Positions 13,464-27,100 of a stretch of 64,000 nt of DNA are shown here, piece after piece. The stretch covers positions 3,817,442-3,881,441 of the forward strand of contig ML133454.1 of NCBI GenBank assembly GCA_003864495.1. Direction: 5' to 3'. Every line of letters begins with the position of its first letter. The stretch's first letter is position 1. The translations under genes and the position numbers were made by a program. This DNA comes from Nemopilema nomurai. Taxonomy: Eukaryota; Cnidaria; Scyphozoa; Rhizostomeae; Rhizostomatidae. The notes beneath the pieces are model-generated. The model worked only from the letters and a program-made list of their open reading frames with translations. It was not told the DNA's origin and searched no databases.

Positions 13464-16400
13464 ATGGATTTCAGTGTTTCATTTATCTTTTTGGTATGGT
13501 TGACCGTAATGAAAGTAAGTTTCTTTAATAGTAGATATTTCTCAAATGAAAATTGCGACACTATATATTTTCTTTCCATTCCCAATGGTTTCTCTCCATC
13601 TTTCCAGACACCCTAGGTAACTTTATTGTTAAAAAATTTTAATTATTGATTATCTCTATCGACACTTCATTGACTTTGATATTGTAATATAATTGCTGGA
13701 TATTGAATGAATTTGAATTTCTATCTTGTTTCAGGGAATGAATTGTGCAAAACATGGTAAGGTGTTTAATTTGTTTCGAAGCCAAAAGATAGCAAGAAAA
13801 AGTAATTGTTCAATACACCGGTCAGCTATTGTTCGGGATATATTATCAAAGGTTGGTGTCAAATTGCATGCTTATCAAACATGGCTTTGTGTTATTTTTT
13901 TGTGCTAATATGTTCACTGTCTCTAAATCCACTTTCACTATTTCCTTAATAAGTTTATTGTGCCCATGATCTTATTTCCCATACGTTCTTACCCTGTCTG
14001 TTTATGTAGGGAAGCATGCAAATTGTATACAAGGACTTTCCCTACTATAACTATAATAGTCTGTACTCTATTATGAAGGACCTGGAAAAGCAACTTTGTA
14101 CTTTCAGTTTCGTGCAATTTGTAAAAGTAATTTCATTTTATACATTTTTAGGATTTCTTCCCAATATTTGACAAGTATTCAGTAAAAGTACCTATGAAAT
14201 GTAAACTGAATAAGGACAGAGACATCTACAAATGGATAGAACAAAACACAGCTTACGTTGATGGGCTCTCCCTCAAATGTGAACTTTGTGGGAAGCAGTT
14301 CTACCAGCAACATAGTCTTTACGAGCATGCCAAGAGAAAGCACTCAGATCTTTTTTTCAATGTAAGTTTTCCACTGCCAAATGAAGATGTTATTCCTGCT
14401 AAACAATCATGTCTAAAGATTTCAAAATATTTGCAAAATAAATTTTTATTAAGCGACAAAGGATAAACTTTTATATATGCAGCAGTTTTTTACAGTTATC
14501 ATTCTTTTTTACCTTGAAGATGTGAAAATGTGAAAAAATGGTTGTATGTTGTCCTATATGATAGAAGAGTACAGTTTTATACTGTTCTTTTCTTTGCTCA
14601 ATGTGACAGTATCACATGCAATATTATAGAGTGCAATGGTGCATACCCTTGGACTCCCATGGAAGCATTGAAAATTCCTGAATGTGTATATCATGAAAAA
14701 TCATTCCTTTTCTATAATGGTTTGGTTTCAACTTCCAGGGACCAAATTCTGTTTGTCTTGCCGACTTCTGTGATATATTTAGATGTGACCTTCATGAGAA
14801 GTATCCTCACAATATCCCAGAAGAATTGGACTGTAATCAAAAGCATGTCAATAATCTCAGAAGACAGTGTGAGGTAGCAATTTAAAGTTTTATAATACAA
14901 TATACAACTGTTGCTGATTGTCATAATGAAGGATTGCCCACCTTGATATTTTGGACATATTCGGGCAATTCCACTGCCTGCATACTTGCTTTGATTTATT
15001 CTCAAAGCTGTTGAAGTGCAGAGGATACAGATCAGAATCATCCATTAGGCTCTTCATGTCATATGTGTACGTATACGTATTTCCACTGAGGTTTCCAATT
15101 CCAAAACGTAATTGGTAGACATGGCTTTGCCGGTGCCTCCTTTGCTGTCAATAATTTTTCCACTTTCAAAGGGTTGTTCAAAAACATGTTTATTGAAGGA
15201 AGTTTTTGTGTTTTAGGCCTTCATGCGATCATGTCTTCCTGAAAAACTATTCTATTACGTTTATGGTAAGTTAAATATCCATATAAGTTAGAGTCAGATA
15301 ATATTAAGTTAAATTATTAAGTTAAGTTGGAGTACAGGCAATACTTTGAGCGGGGTGCATGTTTTTTGCAGTACTCTAACAATCAACAAATGGCTCTAAT
15401 CATGAAATCGTTTCTATTGGACAGGATTTAGAGAATATTCTAATTTGATTGATTGGGGTAGCTTTGTCTTGCTTTATTATGATGAAGTTATGTAGTCTTT
15501 TCTATATACCACTTTCTTCACTATTAAGCCTTGGCACCTCAGGTGGTGTGATTCGTTGCACCCCTACCATTTTATTCCCAGCATTGCCTGTAGTACAAAT
15601 GTAGGTTAATTCCAATTGTAATAAATGAATGTGTGTAAAAATGTTTGCAACAACGACTCCCCATTTCATTGAATGTATTATTCACTTTAATTTTCCTATT
15701 GGCAAATGTGCTTTGCAACTCAATTAATGAAATGGGCATTGGTATCATCAAAGTAGTAGAAATACTGACTGCAGTTTCAATTTTAATTACATCAATTTTT
15801 TATCTGTTTACAGATAAGCTTTATATGGCCATATGCTCAACACTAACATGTGAAAAGTTTCTGCATCCATTTAAGGATTCGGTATGTGTTCAGTTTTCAG
15901 TTATTTGCATGTCTACTAAAACAATGATTAATTTTCATTGTAAGTCATAATTCAATGATTTATGCTAAAATTTATTTGGATTTCTGTAGATTGTTTTTCT
16001 TTTTGAATCAACTTTCTTTTTCTCTAGGTTTCTGTCTTCACAGTGGTCACTTTGTCAATTACAGTTCCGATATCCATCTTTGTATTGGTCCACATCTGCC
16101 TCTTCTTTGTTGACAACATGTAAGTAAACCTTGACCAGGATGTGCTGCTTTGAACTTATAATGCAACTAAAGACATCAACACATGCTTGTTTAAGAAACG
16201 ACATTAAAACCAGACAGAGAGGAAAAACTTAAACTTGCCTCTTGCACTAGGCCACTTAACATACTTGTGTCAGCATCAGATTAAGTTTATTGAATGAGGA
16301 AACACTTCACTCCAATCATGGCAGAGACAGCACATGGCATGACACCCAGATTTGCTTTGCTTTTGGCATCTCTACATTTTTTTCAACATCCACATGATTT

Positions 16401-16818
16401 AGATGTCAAATAAAATAATAATAATCTTTCAAGAGGGATCTGTCTAAAATATGCATGAATTTTATAAAAAGTGAGATTTTGCATTGAGAGGGAAAATATT
16501 AGAAGTAAACGTAAGAATTTTTACAGAGACTCATTGAAAATCTTTGCTTCTTGAAGAAAAAGTATTTTTTCCTTGCCTTATTCAACTTAATCTAACTTAG
16601 TGAGATTGGTATGAATAAACTCAAATAAAGCTGCTGCATTGAATTATAATTCTCATTTTAGGGAGACTTCTGATGATGAAAAGAAGTTTTTAGAAGCACA
16701 TCGGGCAAGATACCTGGCCAGAAATGCTGAGCTCAATGCAAGATTCTACTCCAGAAGCAGTATGGGTATGGTACCAAGGCATCGTAAACGCAATAGATAC
16801 TTGAGCAAAAACAATTAG
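13464..16818 (+). CDS. Signal-peptide, single-pass membrane protein with lumenal C2H2 finger (unnamed family)
   Basis: Nine exons: 13464-13514, 13735-13851, 14010-14126, 14152-14361, 14739-14873, 15217-15265, 15814-15881, 16028-16119, 16662-16818; 996 nt, 331 aa, all phases compatible. Residues 1-17 look like a signal peptide (MDFSVSFIFLVWLTVMK). Residues 138-159 form a clean C-x2-C-x12-H-x4-H finger (CELCGKQF...HAKRKH). Then comes a Cys-rich part with CLADFCDIFRC, a Cys before NQKHVNNL, RRQC, RSCLP and an ICSTLTC pair. One transmembrane helix follows at about 250-277 (VFTVVTLSITVPISIFVLVH). The tail is short and very basic (RHRKRNRYLSK). The finger plus CLADYC-type Cys block recalls an unnamed eukaryotic membrane-protein family, but I cannot give a name or function. 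Type I topology, with the finger lumenal or extracellular, is inferred. Exon boundaries are supported by GTAAGT-type donors. Confidence 0.75.
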
Positions 16819-18157
16819 AGTGAAACTGAGAGCCAATATCCTTTTGAAGAGCTTGGTCATCCATCATTGCTCTACTGTTGCCCTTGTTGCAAGAGAACTG
16901 TAAGAACAACTTGTGGCCTAGGAAGTAGGCAGATGTCTGAAACAGTATTTCAGCCATGCACCAACTTGCATGGTTTTTTCCTTACATCCTCACGAACATT
17001 GTTTTAATGAAGACCAACAATAGCACATGAGTTGGTTTTTCTCTGAAAACTCAAAGTTGGTCGGCTGTGCCAAGTCAAAAGATTTGACATTATTTATAGT
17101 TTGCAATGTAGCAATTTATTTCTAGTTTGTGATTACAAGTTAAATCTATTAACTGTGCATATACCAAACTAGTGGTGTGTTGAGCTAAACAAAAACAATC
17201 ACCTGAGGTTAAAGTTACCCTGACCTGGTCGGAGCCTGATGCTGTGTAAATGGAAAATTAGTTACAAAGTGTGGAAACTCAAGCCAACTCAAGTCAATAG
17301 GATAATTGGCTCACTATCCTTGAGAGTTCAGAGTACAGATAGAAAACAAAAGTTTGATGTCTTACAATTAAGATTCTGAAATATAATTCATGTCATCCAC
17401 ATTCTCATTAACCCTTTGCTGATTGAATTACTGGAAATCGCATTCTGCTTAACCACATAAAATAAATATATTTGCAAAAATTGACAGAAGATAAATAAAT
17501 TGAATAACATCAATTTGTACACATCAATTTCTGCTTACAGTTATGGTAAAATACCTTTGGAGTGTTCACCATTTATGCACAAAACTGCTTTAAACACAAC
17601 AAAAACATTGCAGACGATGGGAGCCGACTATGGCTTTGCCGGAACTAATGGACGATTGCGTAGTCCTATCCTAAACTGAGGAAAGCCTCCACCTTCACTT
17701 CATTGAAAGCCCTTTGTTGAGGAATGTTGCACTGTTTCCGTGCAACGTGCTAAAACAGAAACGCGGGTGGTGTTGCACTGAAGAGCTTTTCTTCGATACT
17801 CCATCGTATGATAGCAACACACTAGCCTATGCCAGAATTTCACCTTCGCAATTTTCGTGGAGGTCTTCGTCTGCAACTTTAATGAGGCCATAACCCGCGG
17901 CCATATTTGTTTGGAAGGACCAACAAAGGATGATTATTAACACAAGCTTTTGTATAGTCCAGCTATTGCATACTAGACGAATCTTGTTGCAATTCATAAT
18001 ACTTTCTTGACAAAATTATAGTGAATGTCACTCATTCAAAACCTACTTTGCTTCAATTTTGATAGGCAATATATCTCAATTCACATAAAATCAGCCTTAT
18101 TTATGCTATTAATTACTATTAATTCATTCATTTGTTCGTTCATTCATTATTCACAAC
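16819..18157. other. Convergent intergenic region
   Basis: Spacer between the end of the plus-strand C2H2 membrane-protein gene and the stop of the minus-strand ATP9 gene; both 3' UTRs lie here. An AATAAA at 17461-17466 is a candidate polyadenylation signal for the plus-strand gene, about 640 nt past its stop. One short minus-strand ORF at 17700-17891 is listed separately. Nothing else was recognised. Confidence 0.5.
17700..17891 (-). CDS. Small ORF, 63 codons, doubtful
   Basis: An ATG-started reading frame of 63 codons (MASLKLQTKTSTKIAKVKF...) in the convergent spacer. It is basic and has five Cys, no signal peptide and no known motif. The sequence around its start (CCGCGGCC) is richer in CpG than its surroundings, which would fit a small promoter. 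It could equally be a chance ORF in the ATP9 3' UTR, and I recognise no homologue. Confidence 0.15.
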   Translation of the reverse strand: MASLKLQTKTSTKIAKVKFWHRLVCCYHTMEYRRKALQCNTTRVSVLARCTETVQHSSTKGFQ

Positions 18158-21100
18158 TCACGACAACTTTGAGTAGCTTGGCGGTGCAAATTTTCTTCGA
18201 AGGAATTTCAGAATGTACAGCGGCAGGCAGCTGACCAGCGTGATGACGGTAACCTTCCAATAAAAGGCGCCAGAGGTAAAGAATATTTCATCTACGAGAA
18301 AAACGAGGCAGGTTGTGAGCGAGTTGTCGGAAAGATACTTACTATTAACATAACTTAAGAATACTATTGAAAAAATACTAAAAGCGGTTCTACTCCACTC
18401 ACTCCTTTTGGGAACAAAGACAGTTTGTTCATATATCGTTGAGTATGGCAGTGGAAAGGGTGAGCGCAATTTTAGTGGCCATGGACCAGTTGTCCAGTGG
18501 AGACAACAACATCTCCTTTGATCATACAGAGAAACATGTAGTTCTCAAGCACTTACCGAAATATTTGCGCAAAACGACTACCGATGCGATGTAGACTGCG
18601 AGGGAGCACACTTGGGCGACAGCCATAAGCCAATGCCACGTGCGAACGGTCAAGGCGACCATGAGCAGCTCGGTCAAAATGAGGGACGTGAAGGAAATGG
18701 ACACGATGTGGATGAAATCATCTTCAAAGAGCAGAAGGGCGCCAAAAATTATTATGCCACCTAAAAGGAACACCTTGTCGTCAGCATAACACAAAGGAAA
18801 TGAAAATAATATGAAAGATGATAATTTACTGGGCCCTCTGTATTTAAAATTCAGAAATTCCTGCATATTTAGAAATTTATCGTTTTTGTATCCAAAGAGA
18901 GGTTGTCAGAAAGTCGTAGGCTCAGTAGTGACAAAGTATCGACTTTATAGGCCAAGTTTTCAGTACATTTTCTGGACGATTTATATGAAAAACAACTTGT
19001 AGTTGACGCAAAAAAATTCTTGATGTACGATAATCTGCAAGAGAGCAAGCTCTGAATTGCCAGAAACAATCTCGAATAGCGCCAAATAGAAGCTCAACGA
19101 TAATCGCCTAGCAAATGGTTTGAAAGGCACGAAAACGAATTCCAATACCTTGATATATACTGATCAACAGCCATAAAAAGAATGTCTTGTACGATAAAAT
19201 CCGGCCCTAAAATAAAGAACACTTTTCGGGTAAAAAATGTCTCTTTATGAAGGAGGTAATAAAATAAAGAATGTTAATATGATAAGTCGATCCAACAAAA
19301 GTTGTTAACAACAAGAATGGGGTACAGATGTGTAGAAACGAGTTTTGACTTGCCTTAACGAGGTCTTTGTATAGTTCCGGGTACCGCATGGCGATTTCAT
19401 CACTAACATCCTCGTCCAGGACAAGGGAGAAGACAGGGCCCATGGTGTACACCGTCGCATACCTATACAACCAGAACAACATAAAAAAGGGAACTGTATA
19501 CAGCGCTCGCAAACCGTAGAATGAGGCTGAAAAGCTATCGGAGGAGGAGGAGGCAAAAAACTGAAAATGGGGGGAACCATTAAAGTGAAAACGCAAAAAT
19601 TGCAATAATTGCTAGAGAAAAAACTGTAGATTTTGTGTATATACCTTTGTTTTAAAAAAATCAATACGTTTGGAATTTATATGCTCGTAGCTGCTCGAAT
19701 ACAAGGATTCAACATAATATAAGGACAAGCATGGGTGAATCGTGAATGAAAAGTTCAAAGTAAGAATTGCTGCAAAGAAACTCACCCAACCATAAGAAAC
19801 CCCTGATAAAGTGACACAGATATGAAGAAAAACGTCAAAGAGAAAACGGCCTGAAAAAAGAAATTTTCTTATTGAATTTCATGACATTACTGCCTAGTTT
19901 ACATATTTTAAAAGCTTCTATTTTTATTTAATAAAATTGTTATTTAAGAAAACTGAAACACAATTTAAACTGAAAAAAGGCTAAGAAGAAACAACTTGGG
20001 ACAATGAAACAATAAAAAGATATTTTTTTATGAAAAGAGTACCTTTTTATGAAAGAAAATGAATCAAAATAATTTGTGAAAATAAAATTGATGACTAGGC
20101 ATAACGTCTCTACAATATAACACGCCGACGATTTGATATAAGAGTAGAAAAAAAATGAATGTACCACTAAATGATTGGAGGATGTGTCAATAATTGAAAT
20201 GAAGAAGGAGATTGCGTCATAATTGAAATGAAGAAGGAAATCGCGTTACCTGCATCACGGATATGATTAGACCTCTGTGGATAACAAATTGACTGAGCGA
20301 TGCAGAGCGTTTGTAGCTGGGGAGGAGAGGAAAGAACTGAGTCAAACGAGAAGCAAAGCTTTTGAAATATGACGTTATACAACAAAAAATAACCTTGCTT
20401 CCCGTTGCCTTATTGCTAGAAAAATTTGCAAAGCTAAGAAGCAGGTAAGGTTCTCGTGTCAATATGCTTCCAAGAACAGACAAGATATTAAGTTATAACA
20501 GGACAAAACCTTAGAACGTACACTCGATGGCCCTTAAAAAGCAAACCATTGGCAATCCTACCTGTTTCTACCGTGCCAAATCAGCAACCTGCCCACGTGA
20601 CTAAACTGCTTTACAGAGAAGTCTGCCGCAAGGGAAGCCTGTTTTCCCTCCTACAAAAAAATCAACAGAATATGGCTGGCGGACTTTGACATGTTTTGGG
20701 CCTCTTATGACTTATATCATCTACAGAATCGAGTCAATACAGACGAATTCGGCAGCAAACTTTCTGTTGGTGTGTAGGGATGTTGGATCTAAATGTCAAT
20801 ATTTCATCAAACCAAAACTTGGATACTAATGAAGGCACGTGGATTTGAAGAAGCCATCTGAAAGGCATGGTCCTTCGTTCGATTCTCACCTTGCCAACAA
20901 TGCCAACGCCCGCATCGGCCATTTGAATCATACTGACGTCATTTCCGCCATCGCCGATTGCGCATGTGCGTTTGCCAGTATGTGTTTTTAGCAGTCTGAC
21001 GATCTCAGCCTTTTGCGTTGGTGTGCAGCGGCAAACGACCACTGCGGGGCACTGAACCGCCAACTCCATGAACTCGTGTTCGTAGTGCCTGAGAACCACC

Positions 21101-24100
21101 TTCAAAAAGAGGTAAAATAGAAAATCCTTCCTGAGAGAGAACAGGGATCCCCTTTCATTCCTTCCTTTGGGATATCCTTTAAAAGTTGAAGAAACAGTCC
21201 ACTTTTATTTCATCAACAGGCCGCAACGGAGGAGAGGATGCAGAACACATTTCATTTTCGGCAAAGTTAAGGAGACATTTCTGCCCACTCCCCATTATAA
21301 ATTATAGGAAAAATCCATTTTCAGCTTGTCTCTCATGTGTAGACATGAATCCATTAGGGATGCATTAAAAGCTTATTCCAAAATTAAACGTTTTTCAGGC
21401 AGATTCAAGAATGACATTTGGGGTGAGGGGGTTGATGGTGTTGGCCTACAGCTTGTAGAGGCCACACAAAAATCTACAATTCTAAAAAATCTTGATATAG
21501 GGAGAATAATACTGAATAAAGTAAAAATGGCAAAACTATGAAAATTAGCTAAACAAAGAATCTTGGTGATGAGATTAATTTCATGCTATTAAGCTTCTGA
21601 AATTTCTGATTCAGGGGGTAAGTTGGGGCATTACACCCTCAGTAGTCAGTAGAATGATTCAATTCGCCTGTTTTGCTGTTGTCCGATCGACCACTATGTT
21701 TAAATATGCGCCAATCAAATTAAAATTTCAGAAAAGAGATGCTTTGCCTACATGACATTTGCGACCCACCTCGAGAGATTCTCCCTTGATAACGAGTGCG
21801 TGGTCCCCCTTTCGACGGAAGGAGTTCAGTTCCAGATGGGCCTCCGACCGATTTGTGACCTACAAACATACCCCAAATTACGTTATCATAATCGTCATCA
21901 TTACCCATCGGCCGGTTAGCTCAGTCGGTAGAGCGTGGTGCTAATAACGCTAAGGTCGTGGGTTCGAGACCCACACTGGCCAGTATTTTTCATTCGCCTC
22001 AAGCCTTTTTTGAAGACGCCTTGGGGAGCCTTTGTGAGTTTTGTATTTTCTTGCGACCCACTTTCCTGATTGAAAGGTTGCTACTTTTTTTATTCTACTC
22101 TATTTTACTTGTATTTGCAATCTTTTCAACTGGGTGATAAAACCAGGAAACAATAGAAATAATGACAATTTAACAACGATATTACAAAGAAATGGGACCG
22201 AACACACAATAATTCATTGATTGCTCAAGAAAGTTTTCATGTGAAGAGTAAAACGATCCTGTTATTAATAGAAACAGGAGGATTAGCGGAAAATAAACAC
22301 TCACGGCTTTGAAAGGATAAATGCTCTGAGTTTTGGATACCAGTCTCGAACTCTGCGCAATGCAAGTCGCTGTTTCCATCTTGTCCCCCGTCAACATCCA
22401 AATCTGGCAAAAACAAAACAGTCCATTTATTCCCAGATCATGGCAGGTGAAAGTAACTGGTTTTCGAGGTAGGGGGGTCTTCGCAAAAAATAGAAAGTTT
22501 GCTAGATTCTAGTGGTGACTAAAAGGGTTTAGCTTCGGAAAATCATGGCCAAAAATTAAAAACATTCAGACCCTCGAAGATATTACGAAGAGAAGAAAAT
22601 GATCTTTATCTAAATTAAAGGAGTGATTCTCGGGGAAACTGAAAACCCCCGTCCTCCGAGACGTTGATGGGCAAGCCGAGCGGGATCTTTGTTACCTTGA
22701 TGGCTGCATTTCTCAAAAGTTCCAGGGTCGACCTGACTTCATCTTGCAGTTTATCTTCTACGCCAGTGAGACAGAGGAGTTCCATGTCGTACTCCAGGCT
22801 CTCCTGCACAGCAAGCACCTTCAAAAAGAGTTTTCACGACTTCAAATTAAAATCACCACAGGGCCTTCGCACGCTTCATTCTTCTCCTAACTGCAGCTTG
22901 AATCGTGTGCAAAAGAAATTAAAAAGTAAAAAGTAGTACATGGATAAATTCGAAAAGTAGTTTTTAGAGGTCATTATGCATAAACCGGCTAGCGTGTTTG
23001 GTGGCTTTTAAATATAGGAAGAATAAAGCATAACATTGATTCAACAAATACTAGGTGCCATTACAAATTACGGTGAATCCAAGTTGAAATCGTTTTCATA
23101 AATCTTATGGCTCCTGATTACGAAGATCCGCCGTTGTGCAAATAGACGCCAAGTGGCTTTTCGCAAAAAACATTAGTCAGAGCAACGAGAGCATGCGAAC
23201 AAGAGCAACATGAAGTGCAGATGCCATACTCTCCAAGCATCGAATATTTGACTCGACCAATGTTAATAGTACCTTTGCGTTCCTGTCCTCCATGGCCAAT
23301 TTAGCTTGCGAATAACGATACTAGGGAAAAGATATCGAAATCAATTAAAAGAATTAGCAAGTGGCAGAGGTGAGGCTAATCTTGATTCATAGGAGGCAAA
23401 GGTCAAGTTACTTTTGATTTTGCAAGTAGCAAAGGTCACGTTTGTTTACTTTTGTCAAAGTTATTTGGAAAGTAAGAAACTGCGATACCTGGAAGTCATC
23501 GTACTGGTCTTGCGTAAGAACTTTCCTTGAGACGACTAAAGTTCTAAGTCCTTCCCTTGCCATGTTGCCACACTGAGGTGAAAAAAATTACACGCAAATC
23601 AATAAATCTGCAAAAATCTCAAAATTAAGGAAAAGGCAATCTTTGGAGGGCGAAGGGGTGGCTAACTTTTAGAGACCTAGCTTCACCGATTATCCAAGAG
23701 GATTATCATTTTGGAAAAGGATCAAAGCATCAAAAGAAATCGCTTTACCTCTTCCTCGAGCCAGTCGTTGTACTGCACCCTGCTGCTCATAACTGTGTCA
23801 GCACCTTTCATATAAAAAATAATCTCTCCTGTTTTTTCTTCCTAAAATAGAGAACAATTGGCGTCATTAAATCCACAGCTTGCGAAACGAGAAAAAACCG
23901 AATTCATACTCTACGAGTGTTGCAACAAAATTATTGGGCAAGCCAAAAGTCCCAGCTTTAGTCTTTTTCCCTTTCACTCCAACAAAGCACCTAAGCCGGT
24001 TTCAAGCTTAATCGTAAGGCGATTTTTTCAAAGAAGATGTAACAAGGGTCAGCTGCTCCCAAAATAAAAGTCTTTGGGGAAAATATCCGTTTTTCTCGAG

Positions 24101-27100
24101 GAAAAACGTCCTCTGGAGCGAATGAAGTAGAGCAGGCTTGTTGCTTGCGAAAATGTTCAGCATGAAGCAAAATGTATTAGAGGCTCAGCCAAACACCTAG
24201 GCCGGCACAAAAGAAGGATGAAATGCCCCATCGTGAGAAACAACGTATCACATCACGCAGTAGACAACTGGGAGAACAATGCTTTATGACGTCAACATTA
24301 TTAAAGATTCAAGTCTGATTTAATGCTTTATGGCGATTTAGAGATTAAAGTCTGAAAGGTGATTGGGAAACAAACCCGTAGAATGATGCCCATTCGTTTT
24401 GTTTCCGAGGTGAAAGGAAACGTTTGCAGAATAATGAAGTTGTGAACTTCTCCTGAAGGGACTTTGATTCGCATTGACGTCAAATCCCGGCTGATCAATG
24501 TCACACCAACACTTTCACTCCAGAGCACAAGTGCAACCTACAGGGAACAGAGAGACCGAAATTCGACTTGGTTTAGAGAAGTGTTAGCAACTGGGCCATA
24601 AGCATGGTCACTAGCATTTGGGAGGAGAGAATTGCTTTCTACAGCCCTAGCAAATTGTATCAGCTGACGTCGCTGAACGAACCTCATCCGGGCTTGCTGC
24701 TTGATAGGTGACAGTACCAGCATCGCCTTTGGGTGCCATTTCGATGTCATCGCCATTGGCAACAGTGGCACTTCCCTCTGTCTCTTCGACAACGGGTGTG
24801 ACGTTGTGGCACAACGAAAGCGCCTTCACAGCTTCCTGCACTCTGGTGACTACATTCCGGCGAATCTGATGTTGGAAAAATACACTTGTTACTCACGTCA
24901 AAAAATGGAGGTGTAAACATATTAAGGAAGGTAAGGGTGAAATGAAGAAGACATCATAATGGGTATTCTGTGAAGAAAAGGAGAAACGAGCTTCCAACTT
25001 GGCGAGTTGAAATCCATGAGAAGAAATCTACAGAATCAGGTAGTGAGCATTTCAACTTGCATTGAGTATACAAGGGTATCGAGATTGTTTAATTGCTGTT
25101 TGGAGAATGTTTCAATGCAGAATAGAGTCGACATTTTCAGGCCGCATTGAGTTACCTTTGAGCCCGACTTCTTGCCAGATCTCGCTAGATTGATCATACA
25201 TTGATCGTAGGTAAGATCGAACTTCGTCCATCGAATCTGATCCAAAAGACACTGTTCCCAAATGAAGCCTTTTAAAAACCTTTGAAAAGAGAAGGAAAAG
25301 CTTCAAAAGACATGAATGGGACAGTGGCATTGTGCAACTTCTTGTGTCACTGTACCCTAAGGAGCCATTGCTTCTCGTTTTTAGAGGGGCTAATGTCCAT
25401 ATACATTAACAGATGTCATTGCTTGAAACTGGCTAAAAAAGGTAGGGGTATTATTGATTTCTTGACAAAACCATGTATAGTGGCATAAATACCATCTCAT
25501 TCTGGGTCAAAGTGCCAGTTTTGTCCGAAAGGAGGTAGTTAATCCTGCCAAGCTCTTCCGGGATGGTGCTACTCCTCACCACAGTGCCAGGAATCTTGTC
25601 GTCTCTGCCTATCATCCAGGAGTAGACCAACTTGGCCATGTCCAAATTCACCCGCAAACTAAAAGGTAAAAAAGACATTTTCAGGTCACAGCAAACACGA
25701 AGAGAGACTATAGATCGCGAAAGACGCGGAGGAGTGCATGAGCAGGATCCCTTTGCCCAGTTCGCTTTTTGCCAATTTCCTGGAAATGACCAATAGTTGT
25801 TACGATGCCATGTTTGCAGTTAAACCAGAAGATGACTACGAGGTTCGCGGGATCATAAATACCGATGCACTGCGCACAGGGTGGCTAGTACACACTGATA
25901 TTGCAGAGCTCAAGACAGTTGTTGTGTTGTTTCCCGCTCAAGATTAATACAACAAAGCAAGTTTGCTATGCTGAAAACCAAAATAGTGGAGTCGAGAGCC
26001 AGACGCCCGAACAGAATAAAGGGTTCAACTCTTGACGTATTATGATTTGAAAGGGAGTTAACATACATGGAAAACTCACATGTTCCATTTCAAGACAACA
26101 AAGTAACTATAGAATGCAATACTAACCTGATGGGTATGATGTAAGAGAAAAGAAGGACGAATCTGAAGAAGTACCTCCACCAGGGTCCGGTGAACCCCTG
26201 CAACGGAACAAACATTGGTACCTTAAGCACGGCGACTCAATTGGCCCAACAAGGCCGCATGCAGAGTCGCATGCAAGCAAATACGAAAAGCATCGCAAAG
26301 AGACCCTAAGCTGATCTTGCTGACTAGATCTTGCATAACTCTTAATGTCTAGTGGCTAAAGGAAAGTCAAAGGCTCTTGCAGATCAAAAGCGCAATGTCA
26401 ATTTACCAAAGATGCACATCGATGTCCCTTCCTAGTAATAGGTACAGGAAAACTAACCTTTAGGCCCATTATGGCGAGAGAAAGGGCAATCGTCAGAATA
26501 AAGAGCAGCTTTGTGAAATTGTTTATTTCAATATCCACAAGCCCAAACTGAAAGAAAAAAATCTGAGGTCAAAAAATTGTAAAACGAAAACAAAATGATG
26601 ACGGTGCAGTGGGTCAAAAGGTCAAGGTACATTTGAAAAGAGCTGTTTATTTTAACTAAGGCTTTCCTTGGGCTTTTCAAACGAGCAGTTGGTAGGTCCT
26701 GCGTTTAAATGAGAAAACCCCAGGCTCTTGAAATACTAATAATTTTGGGCAGAATACCAAATGAGCTGTTGAATGATTGTCTCCGGATAGTTCAACAATG
26801 TTTATTATTTCAGAAAAAGACGAGAAAGACAGAATAGAACGTCGCAAAATAGAAACAGCATTGGCCAGAAAGATAGCGATGAAGACAAAGGAAGACAGAA
26901 AATGAAAATGTTTGACTGGAAGAAGAAGCGTCTGAATGTGAAAACAGCGAAGAATATTGGAAATGTTGATGTAAATGAGGCAAATTGCGAATTGTTAGGC
27001 AGGCAACGGTATGCTATGGCACAAGAAGAAGTTGTTTCAGAAATTAATAAGAAAATGAATGCAAAAGATAACCTTTGATTCTGGCGTGGATGTGTTCATT

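Noticed and set aside
21720..21944. Short ORFs over the tRNA-Ile region
   Set aside because: They overlap the tRNA gene and the antisense of an ATP9 exon; no independent support.
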